Below are positions 1 through 8,153 of a stretch of DNA of 64,000 nt, in pieces. The stretch spans positions 124,001-188,000 of the forward strand of contig NZ_WBMT01000018.1 of assembly GCF_008923185.1 (NCBI RefSeq), written 5' to 3'. The first letter of the stretch is position 1; every line of letters starts with the position of its first letter. Under the pieces are notes generated by a model, which worked only from the letters and a program-made list of their open reading frames with translations, was not told the DNA's origin and did not search any database. Both the position numbers and the translations under genes were made by a program. This stretch comes from Actinomadura rudentiformis. Lineage in GTDB: Bacteria > Actinomycetota > Actinomycetes > Streptosporangiales > Streptosporangiaceae.

Positions 1-342
1 AGCGACGACCGCACCACCTTCGTCAACGACTCCCGCCACCACGGCATGTCCATGAACCCCCAGGGCACCAAGCTGTGCATCGCCGGGACCATGGACGACT
101 ACGCCACCGTGGTCGACCGCTCCACCCTGCGGGAGGGCCCGCTGGTGCGGGCGTCCAAGCCGTACTGGGCCACCGTCAGCGGCGACGGCAGGGCCTGCGT
201 CATCTCCGAGAGCGGCGCCGACCAGGTCACCGCGATCGACTTCGCCACCGGCCACAAGATCACGTCGATCCCGGTCGGCGACCACCCGCAGCGCGTGCGG
301 GTCGCCCAGCTCCCGACCGGCTGGACCGGCCCGAACAGCTGA
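1..342 (+). CDS. C-terminal part of a YncE-like beta-propeller protein (5' end outside window)
   Basis: The reading frame is open from base 1 and ends at 342, so only the last 113 residues are present. They read as beta-propeller blades: a segment like VISESGADQVTAIDFATG followed by ITSIPVGDHPQRVR is typical of YncE/40-residue-repeat proteins, in which each blade ends in a D-x-x-T-G turn. Such proteins are usually secreted or cell-surface, but the signal peptide would lie upstream. A strong hairpin terminator follows at 361-390. No function is assigned beyond the fold. Confidence 0.7.
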   Translation, partial: SDDRTTFVNDSRHHGMSMNPQGTKLCIAGTMDDYATVVDRSTLREGPLVRASKPYWATVSGDGRACVISESGADQVTAIDFATGHKITSIPVGDHPQRVRVAQLPTGWTGPNS

Positions 343-360
343 TTCAAGGACCACATCCCA

Positions 361-390
361 GCCCCGGCCCGCACCCCCTCGGGCCGGGGC
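361..390 (+). terminator. Rho-independent-type hairpin after the beta-propeller gene
   Basis: A perfect 11-bp inverted repeat (GCCCCGGCCCG and its complement) encloses an 8-nt loop, 18 nt after the stop at 342. It is followed by a weakly T-rich stretch, as is common for actinomycete terminators. Confidence 0.75.
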
Positions 391-394
391 ACCT

Positions 395-436
395 TGGTTT
401 GTACGGGTGGTGGTTTGTACGGGTGGTGGTTTGCAG
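395..436. repeat. Short tandem direct repeat
   Basis: A 16-nt unit, GGTTTGTACGGGTGGT, occurs twice head to tail and begins a third copy, between the terminator at 361-390 and the amidohydrolase gene. No coding role is seen. Confidence 0.6.
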
Positions 437-539
437 GGGCGGACGGTTACCTGGGCCACGGCAACCTGAGCGCGTGCGGCCCGGTGCCTTCGTAATCTCG
501 GCGTACGCGCTAAGGCATTCGCCACCGAGGGGAGCCCTC

Positions 540-1790
540 ATGCCCGCCGCAGCATCCACGCTCGAGACCCTTTCGGCCGAACTCACCTCCCTGCGGCCCC
601 GCATGGACGCGGTGAGCCTGGCCATCCACGCGAGGCCGGAGTTGAAGTTCGCCGAGTTCCATGCCCAGAAGCAGCTCGCCGGCTGGCTCGCGGAGTCGGG
701 ATTCGCGGTGCGGCTGGCCGCTGGAGGTGTGGAGACCGCCTTCGTGGCCGTCCACCAGGGAACATCGCCCGGCCCATGCGTGGCCGTCCTGGCGGAGTAC
801 GACGCGCTGCCTGACGTGGGCCACGGCTGCGGCCACAATCTCATCGCCGCCGGGGGAGTGGCAGCGGCGATCGCGGTCGTGCGGACGCTGCCGGAGCACC
901 CGGGCACGGTCGCGGTCATCGGCACGCCGGGTGAGGAGATGGGCGGCGCCGGCAAGGTGCGGCTCGCCGGCGCCGGTGTCTTCGACGGCGTCGACGCGGC
1001 GGTGATGTTCCATCCGGGGGACCGTTCGCTGACGTTCCGTCCCGGATTGGCGGCGGCGCACCTCCGCGTCGCCTTCAACGGGGTGAGCGCGCACGCCTCG
1101 GTGTCACCGTGGCTGGGACGCAGCGCGCTGGCGGGGGCCCAGCTGTTCCTCCAGGCGTTGGACGCGATGCGCCAGTTCGTTCGGCCAACCGTCCGGCTGC
1201 ACGGCATCATCTCCGACGGCGGTCAGGCGCCGAACGTCGTGCCCGCCCACGCCGCCGTGGACCTCTACGTCCGGGACCGGACGGCGGCGTCGGTCGAGGA
1301 TCTGGTCGGACGGGTCCACGACGCCGCCAAGGGCGCGGCGCTGGCCACCGGCACGACGGCGGCGGTCGGCGAGACCGGCCCCCTGTACGCCGAACGCCGC
1401 GACAACATGGTGCTCGCCGAGCGGTTCGCCGAGGCGGTGCGAGCGCTGAACGTGGACATCGAGCCCGGTGACCCCGACGGCCCGGCAGGCTCCTCCGACA
1501 TCGGCAACCTGTCGGTCCTGCTGCCGGTCATCCACCCGTACATCCAGATCGCCCGCACCGGCACGCCCGCCCACTCCGCCGCGATGCGCGACGCGGCCGC
1601 GACGCCGTTCGCCCACGAACGCACGCAGGTCGCCGCCACCGCCCTCGGCCGCGTGGTCACCGACCTGCTCACGCGACCGGCCCTCCTGGCCGAGGCGCAG
1701 GCGGAGTTCGCGGCACGTCGACAAGCCGGTGGACGAGCCGGTGAACGAACCGGTGAACGAGCCGGTGAGTCGCAGCCATGTCCGTCGTGA
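540..1790 (+). CDS. M20-family metal-dependent amidohydrolase (AbgB-like)
   Basis: This 416-aa protein belongs to the M20 peptidase/amidohydrolase family, which uses a binuclear metal centre to cleave aminoacyl or acyl-amide bonds in the cytoplasm. The metal-binding motif AEYDALPDVGHGCGHN lies at residues 85-100, and the catalytic-base motif GTPGEEMGG at 128-136. The overall arrangement resembles p-aminobenzoyl-glutamate hydrolase subunit B. The chosen ATG at 540 has GAGGGGAG just upstream, whereas the open frame runs back to 75 without family similarity. The C-terminal tail (GERTGERAGE) is encoded by a 12-bp tandem repeat. The gene overlaps the next one by 13 nt, so the two are probably co-translated. 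The substrate is not predictable. Confidence 0.85.
   Translation: MPAAASTLETLSAELTSLRPRMDAVSLAIHARPELKFAEFHAQKQLAGWLAESGFAVRLAAGGVETAFVAVHQGTSPGPCVAVLAEYDALPDVGHGCGHNLIAAGGVAAAIAVVRTLPEHPGTVAVIGTPGEEMGGAGKVRLAGAGVFDGVDAAVMFHPGDRSLTFRPGLAAAHLRVAFNGVSAHASVSPWLGRSALAGAQLFLQALDAMRQFVRPTVRLHGIISDGGQAPNVVPAHAAVDLYVRDRTAASVEDLVGRVHDAAKGAALATGTTAAVGETGPLYAERRDNMVLAERFAEAVRALNVDIEPGDPDGPAGSSDIGNLSVLLPVIHPYIQIARTGTPAHSAAMRDAAATPFAHERTQVAATALGRVVTDLLTRPALLAEAQAEFAARRQAGGRAGERTGERAGESQPCPS
1729..1768. repeat. 12-bp tandem repeat inside the 3' end of the amidohydrolase gene
   Basis: Three near-identical 12-nt units, GTGGACGAGCCG, GTGAACGAACCG and GTGAACGAGCCG, plus a partial fourth, encode the low-complexity Gly-Glu-Arg tail of the amidohydrolase. 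The pattern suggests slipped-strand expansion. Confidence 0.7.
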
Positions 1791-2815
1791 TCATCCTGGA
1801 AGGGGTGGACGCGGACCGGTTCACGGTCGCGGTGTCGCCCCTTGCGGAGCTGGCTGCCGGCCTCCATGTGCTGACCGAGCACGCCCACCACCCCGAGCAG
1901 GCGCCGTGGGCCGTCGAGGTCATCCGTACGGCTCCGCCCGCGTTCCGTTCCGGGCTCCGGCGGTTCGCGCCATTGTGGACCGCGCTGCGCTGGCGCGCCT
2001 TCTACCCGGGCCTGAACGGGGACATCTCTCTCGATCAGTTCGCCGAACTGACCGCGTACACCTGCGTCAGCGGCTACCACGGCTTCGACTTCAGCCGTCT
2101 CCTGCATGCCCCCGGACAAGCCGCCGCGCTCCGCCAAGCCGCTTCCAGACTTCCTGAGCCACACCTGCGCTTGGCAGAGGACCTGCTGGACGACGCGGAG
2201 AGTCTGCGTGCAGACGTCAGCGCCTTCGTCGATCTGTGCAGGGAGGTTTTCTTCAACGACCTATGGTCCGAGACCGAACCGATCCTCACTCGTGCCGCCC
2301 ACCTCCTACGGCGAAGGCTGGCAGACGAAGGCCCCGCCGCCGCCCTGGCCTCCCTCAGCCCGTCCGGTGTGACGTCGACTGATCCCACGCGGGTCATCTT
2401 CGACAAGGTGCACCACGCGATCATCAATCCGGCGCGTACACCGGTCTTTCTCATCCCGACCCGGTATGGCGCCCCGCACCTGCTGGCCAAGAACGAACCG
2501 GGCCTGCCGCCCGTCGTTCACTTTCCTGTGGAAGGTCCGGGCGTGAGCGTCACCCTGGCACGCAGCCGCCTCCTGGCACTGACCGATCCGAGCCGGGCAC
2601 GCCTGTGCCGCCTCATCGCCCGGCAGGCGATGACCACCGCCGACCTGGCCGAGCGCCTGTCGATGACCCGCCCCCAGGTGTCCCGCCATCTCCGCGTACT
2701 GCGCGAACTGGGCCTGGTCCGCGTGGAGCGCAACGGCCGCTACGTGCACTACGGCCTCGACCTGGCAGCGGTTGAACGCATCGGCCGCGACGTGGCGACG
2801 GCCTTGCAGCACTGA
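1778..2815 (+). CDS. DUF5937-type protein with C-terminal ArsR winged helix-turn-helix
   Basis: This 345-aa protein has a long N-terminal region of the DUF5937 type (opening MSVVIILEGVDADRFTVAVS) and an ArsR-like DNA-binding domain at about residues 265-345. In the recognition helix region MTTADLAERLSMTRPQVSRH is followed by the wing segment VRVERNGRYVHYGLD. Members of this family act as cytoplasmic transcriptional regulators, often of adjacent genes. It overlaps the amidohydrolase by 13 nt, so it may autoregulate that operon. The ligand is unknown. There are no obvious cysteine pairs of the metal-sensing kind. Confidence 0.8.
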   Translation: MSVVIILEGVDADRFTVAVSPLAELAAGLHVLTEHAHHPEQAPWAVEVIRTAPPAFRSGLRRFAPLWTALRWRAFYPGLNGDISLDQFAELTAYTCVSGYHGFDFSRLLHAPGQAAALRQAASRLPEPHLRLAEDLLDDAESLRADVSAFVDLCREVFFNDLWSETEPILTRAAHLLRRRLADEGPAAALASLSPSGVTSTDPTRVIFDKVHHAIINPARTPVFLIPTRYGAPHLLAKNEPGLPPVVHFPVEGPGVSVTLARSRLLALTDPSRARLCRLIARQAMTTADLAERLSMTRPQVSRHLRVLRELGLVRVERNGRYVHYGLDLAAVERIGRDVATALQH

Positions 2816-2888
2816 AGGAGCCGGCCGATGCGCCATCCGATCACTGAATTGACGGACCTGGATCGTTCCGGCCATTGGACCGTTCCGC

Positions 2889-2922
2889 CCTTTCCCGGAT
2901 ACTGGCGAGTATCCGGGAAAGG
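2889..2922. terminator. Perfect 15-bp inverted repeat downstream of the ArsR-like gene
   Basis: CCTTTCCCGGATACT and its exact complement flank a 4-nt GGCG loop, 74 nt after the ArsR-like stop. It could terminate that transcript or act as an operator for the downstream DUF5753 gene. There is no T-run after it, so both readings remain open. Confidence 0.6.
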
Positions 2923-3057
2923 ATCCACCGGCCGGGGCCGGTGGGATAGGGATTTGGTGGCATCTGACCGGTGCTCACCTAGAATCTGATACGACCGTGG
3001 TCCTCGCCCGCGCCACCAGTGCAGGTGATCGAAAGGGGCCATGTAATCGATAGGGCC

Positions 3058-4260
3058 ATGAACATGACAGGTGAGGATCGCGCGCGACGTTACGCCCCGC
3101 TCATCAGGCTCCTTGTCCGCAATCGCCGCATTGCGGATAACCCCTCTTATGCCACCATTGAACGGACATCCATTCGCCTGACCGAATCCCATGCGGTGGT
3201 CTGCGGCGTCGCAGTTCAGGTGGTGCCCAGCTCCAGTGCGAATGATCTCCTCAGGCGGGAGCGTGGACGCCGTTCGTTGAAATGGGACCTGGTGGCGTCA
3301 CTTTGGGCGGTGCTGTACTGGATCGCGCGAGACGATCAACTGGACGTCGGCGCCATGCATTCTCTGGAGGAGCTCCGCCGGCTCTTCGACGAAGCCGCAG
3401 ACCAGCCCGGCGCCACGGCTCACGGACCGAGCCGGACCATCCGTACGGCATCGCGTGGCGCCGTTGCGGACGGTGAGGCGCCCGCCGGTAAGGGAAGCGC
3501 CACCCGACTGGATGTCTCTGTCCCTGCCGATGCGGCACTCTCACACGGGATGGCGGAGATGACTCCTGTCGCCCATCGCCAGCAACATCAGCGTCAGCAG
3601 GCCACCGGGCGGCTGCTGGACGAGACGCGCCAGCGGCGTTCCAGCGCCTGGTGGAATGACCATGACGACATCGTGCCGGAATCGTGGGGCCCTTACCTGA
3701 CCCTGGAGCAGGAGCTCAGCGACATCCGCGCCTATGCTCCGCGGTGGTTCCCGGCCCTGCTGCAGACCTCTGATTACGCTCGACATGCAATAAGAGCGGA
3801 CATGCCTGGCATCGACGGCATCACCCTGGAGAGGCTGGTCGGACTGCGCATGCGACGTCAGCAACTGCTGCGCCGTTCCGATCCGCCCAGCTACTGGGCC
3901 ATCGTCAACCAGCGAGTTCTCCAGGAGACCAGCACGCCGGCGCACGTCATGCGGCCACAGCTGAAACATCTGATCACTCTGGCGAGCTTCCACCACATCA
4001 GGGTGCAGTTCGTCGCCGATGACGCCGCCGAACAGATCATTCCCCCGATCCCGATGGCGATCATGCGCTTCGCCGAGCCCGCCTGCTCGGACATGGTGTA
4101 CATGGAACACGAGATGCGTGGCACGTATCACTGGAAGCCCAGTGACATCTCTCATTTCCATATCTGTCACAGCCATCTGGTGGTCAAAGCGCTTGAACCC
4201 GATGAAACCGTCGGCATGCTCCTGGAGGTTCTTGACCGGCTCCAGCCAGGAAATCATTGA
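3058..4260 (+). CDS. DUF5753-type (Scr1-like) putative regulator with an atypical N-terminus
   Basis: The C-terminal half of this ~400-aa protein matches the DUF5753 layout: WGPYLTLEQELSDIRAYAPR, then PALLQTSDYARHAI, the VGLRMRRQQLL helix and a distal ALEPDETVGML segment. These proteins normally carry an N-terminal XRE helix-turn-helix and sit beside a DUF397 or methyltransferase gene, which suits the next gene. Here I cannot see an XRE domain in the first ~190 residues, which instead hold a Ser/Arg-rich linker (about 95-190), so DNA binding is uncertain. The start is uncertain: GTG 3019, ATG 3058 and ATG 3064 are all in frame, and GATAGGG lies 8 nt before 3064. Confidence 0.7.
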   Translation: MNMTGEDRARRYAPLIRLLVRNRRIADNPSYATIERTSIRLTESHAVVCGVAVQVVPSSSANDLLRRERGRRSLKWDLVASLWAVLYWIARDDQLDVGAMHSLEELRRLFDEAADQPGATAHGPSRTIRTASRGAVADGEAPAGKGSATRLDVSVPADAALSHGMAEMTPVAHRQQHQRQQATGRLLDETRQRRSSAWWNDHDDIVPESWGPYLTLEQELSDIRAYAPRWFPALLQTSDYARHAIRADMPGIDGITLERLVGLRMRRQQLLRRSDPPSYWAIVNQRVLQETSTPAHVMRPQLKHLITLASFHHIRVQFVADDAAEQIIPPIPMAIMRFAEPACSDMVYMEHEMRGTYHWKPSDISHFHICHSHLVVKALEPDETVGMLLEVLDRLQPGNH

Positions 4261-4332
4261 GCTCGTGCGTCCGCGGGGATTGTCTGATGTGATGGGGAAA
4301 CAGCACACCCCCCGGTGTCCGCACGGAGGCTA

Positions 4333-5163
4333 ATGATGACCGGCGGCAGCAGCCTTGGAGCTCCGGACGATCACGGAGACCATCGCAGTGACGAGATCGA
4401 TACCAGCGTTCCGCATTCGGCACGGATCTGGAACTACTGGCTGGGCGGCAAGGACAATTTCCCCGTCGACCAGGACGCCGGCGACACATACGCCGAGACC
4501 TTTCCCGGCATCTTCGACATGGCTCGCGCCTCCCGGGAGTTCATCGGGCGCGCCGTCACCTATCTGGCCGCTGAACAAGGCATCCGGCAGTTCCTGGACA
4601 TCGGCACCGGCCTGCCCACGGAGAACAACACCCACCAGGTCGCCCAGCGAGCCGCACCCGAGTCCCGCATCGTCTATGTGGACAACGATCCGCTGGTACT
4701 GGCCCATGCCCGCGCGTTGCTGACCAGCAAACCCGAGGGTGCCACCGCCTACATCGACGCCGACCTGCATGACCCGGAAGACATCCTCGCCCGGGCGAGC
4801 TCACTCCTGGACCTCTCCAAGCCGATCGCGCTCATGCTGATGGGGATCCTGGGCCATGTCAGCGACTACGGCGAGGTCGTCTCGATCGTCAAACGCCTCC
4901 TGGAGCCCCTTGCCTCAGGCAGCTATCTGGCCGTCTACGACGGCACCGCCACCGATCCCGACCTGCTCAAGGCCCAGCAGGGGTACGACGACACCGGCGC
5001 CGTGCCCTACCGGCTGCGCAGCCCCGAACAGGTCGCCGCACTGTTCGACGGGCTGGACGTGGTCGAACCCGGCGTCGTGCCCATCCCGCGCTGGCGCCCC
5101 GACCCCAGCCCGATTCAGCCCGTCGACGTCGACGTCTACGGCGGAGTCGCCCGCAAACCTTGA
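4333..5163 (+). CDS. DUF574/Methyltransf_19 SAM-dependent methyltransferase
   Basis: This 276-aa cytoplasmic methyltransferase is of the actinomycete-specific DUF574 (PF04672) type. Diagnostic features are the N-terminal SARIWNYWLGGKDNFPVDQ, the SAM-binding FLDIGTGLPTENNTHQVAQ, and IVYVDNDPLVLAHARALL at motif II. The family is frequently paired with DUF5753 regulators, as here. GGAGG at 4325-4329 supports an ATG at 4333 or 4336. The methyl acceptor is unknown. The last 18 nt of the gene are tandemly duplicated across the stop codon. Confidence 0.85.
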   Translation: MMTGGSSLGAPDDHGDHRSDEIDTSVPHSARIWNYWLGGKDNFPVDQDAGDTYAETFPGIFDMARASREFIGRAVTYLAAEQGIRQFLDIGTGLPTENNTHQVAQRAAPESRIVYVDNDPLVLAHARALLTSKPEGATAYIDADLHDPEDILARASSLLDLSKPIALMLMGILGHVSDYGEVVSIVKRLLEPLASGSYLAVYDGTATDPDLLKAQQGYDDTGAVPYRLRSPEQVAALFDGLDVVEPGVVPIPRWRPDPSPIQPVDVDVYGGVARKP

Positions 5164-5179
5164 GTCGCCCGCAAACCTT
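5144..5179. repeat. 18-bp tandem duplication across a stop codon
   Basis: GAGTCGCCCGCAAACCTT occurs twice in exact head-to-tail copies at 5144-5161 and 5162-5179. The TGA stop of the methyltransferase gene is at the boundary, so the second copy lies in the 3' untranslated region. It looks like a recent slippage event. Confidence 0.8.
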
Positions 5180-5199
5180 GAGACGAACGGCACGGCCAC

Positions 5200-5577
5200 T
5201 CAGGCGCTCAAGGTCTCTCGCAATCGGACCACGGCGGGGCGTGACTCCAGATGCAGGCGTGCGACGTCGAGGCCCTCATCGCCCAGGATGACCAGCAGTG
5301 CCGAGTCGGCGATCGCGTAGACGACGATATGGCCGCTCTGGCACCGGGTGACCACCTCGCGCAGTTCCCCCATGCCGACTTCCTTGCCCGTGCTCTTCCC
5401 CAGGCCCAGCGCTGCGGCGGCGAGCGCGGCGAGGACGTCGGGGCGCACCTCATCGGTGTCGGACGCGATCAGAATTCCGTCGACGGAGGCGACGGCACTG
5501 TCGGTCAGGCCTGTCACCTTGTCGCGCAGCGTGTGAAGTTCTGAGAGCACGGTCTGTGTGCTCGTCGTATCAGGCAT
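5200..5577 (-). CDS. Roadblock/LC7-domain protein
   Basis: This 125-aa single-domain protein has the roadblock pattern: an N-terminal helix (VLSELHTLRDKVTGLTDSAV), the strand VASVDGILIASDT, a second helix LAALAAAALGLGKSTG, and the C-terminal strands HIVVYAIADSALLVILGDE. In actinomycetes such proteins are regulators of small Ras-like or MglA-type GTPases and are found in conservon operons. No GTPase or histidine kinase gene is adjacent here, but a second roadblock-like gene lies upstream on the same strand. Confidence 0.75.
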   Translation of the reverse strand: MPDTTSTQTVLSELHTLRDKVTGLTDSAVASVDGILIASDTDEVRPDVLAALAAAALGLGKSTGKEVGMGELREVVTRCQSGHIVVYAIADSALLVILGDEGLDVARLHLESRPAVVRLRETLSA

Positions 5578-5714
5578 CGTCTCGGCCCCCGGGAGTGTGA
5601 CGGCGCGTACGACCAGCCCCTGTCGCTGCGCGGACCACGATAGTGGGCGTGCGCAGGGCGATCGAAGCGAGATGGCGCGGAGATCCAGACTCGGCGTCCG
5701 CGAGGCTGGTCGCT

Positions 5715-6080
5715 CTAGAGGCTCAGAGCGTTGTCGATGGCGCGCAGGTTGTGGCGCGCGAGGGCCAGGTTGGCCCGAGAACGGTCCAGCGCCAGGTACA
5801 GGAACAGCCGGGCGCCGCCGCGCTCAAGCACTCGGATCAGGTGGTACTGCTTGTCAAGCGTGATGAGGATGTCCTCGATGGAGTCGTTGATCCTCAGCGC
5901 CTCCAGCGTGCGGACCTTGGCCCTGATGACCTCGGTGTTGCCCGCCGAGGCGATCTCCAGGTCGAGGTCCTTGCCCCCTCCGGCCGATCCGAGCGACATG
6001 CCGCTCTCGTAGTCGACGACGGCCGCGCCGATGGCACCCTCCGTGGCCATGGCTTCCTTGAGCGCGGATTCGATGTTCAC
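5715..6080 (-). CDS. Small roadblock-like protein
   Basis: This 121-aa protein has an alpha-beta pattern like the roadblock fold: a first helix MNIESALKEAMATEGAIGAAV, the strand VDYESGMSLGSAG, a helix with GNTEVIRAKVRTLEAL, and strands DILITLDKQYHLIRVL and ARLFLYLALDRSRANLALA. It is transcribed toward the other roadblock gene with a 137-nt gap, so the two may be co-transcribed. The link to GTPase signalling is inferred from the fold only. Confidence 0.6.
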   Translation of the reverse strand: MNIESALKEAMATEGAIGAAVVDYESGMSLGSAGGGKDLDLEIASAGNTEVIRAKVRTLEALRINDSIEDILITLDKQYHLIRVLERGGARLFLYLALDRSRANLALARHNLRAIDNALSL

Positions 6081-6332
6081 TCATGTCCCCTTCATCTGGG
6101 CCCGACCAGCTGGATCTGATCGCCCCCGGGCCTGGTGACGGATGCGTCGGCGCCCACCCCGAGCGACCGTGTGCTCCGCTTGATCTTCGGCAATATACCT
6201 GGACAAGTTTGAGCAAGTGGCCCATTTCGCCCATCGATGCGAGCGTTCACATCCTTGACCTCTCCCTGGACCGGGCCTGGCAAAATGCGCAAAGCGTGAT
6301 GCGACACCATCGACTCGTGGGGGATCGACACT

Positions 6333-7118
6333 GTGACCGCAGCATCTCTTCCAGCCGACCCCTCCGCTTCGCCGGAGCCGGCCGGCATCCTCAGCTCGGC
6401 CCTCAAACGCCGAGCGCAGGACCGCTTCTCCGGAACGCTGCGCATCGATGGTGGACAGGACGGAACGGTGACGATGGCGGAGGGGCTCGTCATCGCCGCG
6501 GCCACACCCGCCTCGCCCGGGCCTGAGTCGCTCTTGTTGCGTTCAGGCCGGATCTCAGACGACGAGTGGACCGAGGCGTTCGCCGCGGCGGCCCCCACGG
6601 GCCGGATGCCCGCCGAACTGGTCGATCGGCAACTCGTCGGCCCGGCAGGCCTCCAGGTGCTGACACAGGTGGCGGTCATGGACGCGGTCTTCGCCATGGC
6701 GCTGTGCGGTGTACAGACATGTACGGCTCTGCCCGCCGGGGATGACGACCTGGCGCCGCTCCTTCCCGCCGAGCCCGGCATCGAGGTCGACCGGCTCCTG
6801 CGGGAGACCACCCGCCGGCTCATCACGGCCGCGGAGTGGCGGCCGCTCGGGCTGGGATTTCACAGCCGGCCGCAGCCGGCTCACGAGCGTGCGGACCCGC
6901 CCGTCAACGAGTCCCGCGCCGACGTCCTGGCCAAGGTCAACGGACGTCGCACCGTCCGCGACATCGCCTTCGTCCTCGGCCGCGGCATCTTCTCGGTGAT
7001 GAACGACCTGGCCGTCCTCGCGCAAGACGGGCACCTGACCTTCAATCCCTCCGGTACCGGGTCAAGGCCGAGACCCGCCCGAAGCCATCAGCCGGACCAA
7101 GCTTCAGCCCGTACATGA
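6333..7118 (+). CDS. DUF4388-like protein (PatA-type N-terminal domain)
   Basis: This 261-aa protein opens with SALKRRAQDRFSGTLRIDGG and a strand TVTMAEGLVIAAATP, which resemble the DUF4388/PatA N-terminal domain. That domain in other bacteria accompanies response regulators and roadblock modules. The C-terminal part (VNGRRTVRDIAFVLGRGIFS, then MNDLAVLAQDGHL) looks like a winged-helix-like unit. It starts at GTG 6333 with GTGGGGGA upstream and is divergent from the roadblock pair, so the three genes may form one signalling set. Biochemical function is unknown. Confidence 0.55.
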   Translation: MTAASLPADPSASPEPAGILSSALKRRAQDRFSGTLRIDGGQDGTVTMAEGLVIAAATPASPGPESLLLRSGRISDDEWTEAFAAAAPTGRMPAELVDRQLVGPAGLQVLTQVAVMDAVFAMALCGVQTCTALPAGDDDLAPLLPAEPGIEVDRLLRETTRRLITAAEWRPLGLGFHSRPQPAHERADPPVNESRADVLAKVNGRRTVRDIAFVLGRGIFSVMNDLAVLAQDGHLTFNPSGTGSRPRPARSHQPDQASART

Positions 7119-7179
7119 CGTCGTGACCAGATGCTCTTGGCCACGCATACCGTCCCGGCCATGTGGAAGGCTGCCCAGG

Positions 7180-8079
7180 GTGTCGGCTGGCTTCGAGGGC
7201 TTCGCAGAGTTCGACGTCACCACGTCCGGGACGACGATCCACGGAGTACGTGGCGGGGCGGGGCCGCCGGTCCTGCTGTTGCACGGAATTCCCGAGACGC
7301 ACCTGATGTGGCATCGGGTGGCGCCGCGGCTGGCCGAGCGCTTCACGGTGGTCGCGACCGACCTGCGTGGCTTCGGTGCCAGCGGCACACCGCCGAGCAC
7401 GCCCGACCACGCGCCGTACAGCATGCGCGCGATCGCCCTCGACCAGGTGGAGGTCATGCGTGCGCTGGGGTACGAACGGTTCGCCGTGGCCGGGCATGAT
7501 CGGGGCGCGCGCTGTGCGTACCGGATGGCGCTGGATCATCCGCAGGCCGTCACGCGGCTGGCCGTGCTCGACATCGTTCCCACAGGCGATGCCTTCGACC
7601 GCGCGGACAGGGACTTCGCCCTCGGGTATTGGGTGTGGTCCTTCCTGGCGGCTCCCGAGCCCGTGCCCGAACAGCTGATCGCGGCGGCGCCCTCGATCCT
7701 GGTGGACCACATGCTGAACGCCTGGTCACAGGCGCCGGATGCCTTTCCTCCCGAGGTGCGGGCCACCTACGCCGCGCAGTTCGCCGACCCTGACACCGTG
7801 CACGCCATCTGCGAGGAGTACCGCGCCGCCGCGACGCTCGACCACGAGCACGACCGGGCCGACCGTGGCAGGCGGCGCATCACCTGCCCGACGCTCGCAC
7901 TGTGGAGCGCGGCAGGGCCGGTCGCCCAGTGGTACGAGCCGCTGGAGGTCTGGCGAGGCTGGGCCGACGACGTCCGTGGCGCCGCCATCGACTCCGGGCA
8001 CTTCCTCCCCGAAGAGGCGCCCGACGAGACCGTCCGGCACCTTCTCGATTTCCTCGCCGCGGCGCCGACCACCCCGTAG
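7180..8079 (+). CDS. Alpha/beta hydrolase of the haloacetate dehalogenase/epoxide hydrolase type
   Basis: This ~299-aa cytoplasmic hydrolase has the oxyanion motif HGIPETHLMW at 35-44, the nucleophile elbow GHDRGA with Asp107, and a late His in IDSGHFLPEEAP. An Asp nucleophile in GHDRG is typical of haloalkane or fluoroacetate dehalogenases and epoxide hydrolases rather than esterases. GTG 7180 is preferred because similarity begins there and CCAGG precedes it. The frame could also start at 7123. The substrate is not predictable. A hairpin follows at 8102-8140. Confidence 0.8.
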   Translation: MSAGFEGFAEFDVTTSGTTIHGVRGGAGPPVLLLHGIPETHLMWHRVAPRLAERFTVVATDLRGFGASGTPPSTPDHAPYSMRAIALDQVEVMRALGYERFAVAGHDRGARCAYRMALDHPQAVTRLAVLDIVPTGDAFDRADRDFALGYWVWSFLAAPEPVPEQLIAAAPSILVDHMLNAWSQAPDAFPPEVRATYAAQFADPDTVHAICEEYRAAATLDHEHDRADRGRRRITCPTLALWSAAGPVAQWYEPLEVWRGWADDVRGAAIDSGHFLPEEAPDETVRHLLDFLAAAPTTP

Positions 8080-8101
8080 GAACGCGTCCCATCGGTGAAA
8101 G

Positions 8102-8140
8102 GGCGATGGCCGACCCCGGTGTCGAGGGTCGGCCGTCGCC
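8102..8140. terminator. Bidirectional hairpin between converging genes
   Basis: A 15-bp inverted repeat with one mismatch (GGCGATGGCCGACCC against GGGTCGGCCGTCGCC) with a 9-nt loop sits between the hydrolase stop at 8079 and the lipoprotein stop at 8154. It can serve both strands. Confidence 0.75.
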
Positions 8141-8153
8141 GTTCATGGGCCTG

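Noticed and set aside
395..436. Possible CRISPR-like or operator repeat before the amidohydrolase
   Set aside because: Only two and a partial tandem copies exist, with no spacers and no cas genes, so it is recorded simply as a tandem repeat.
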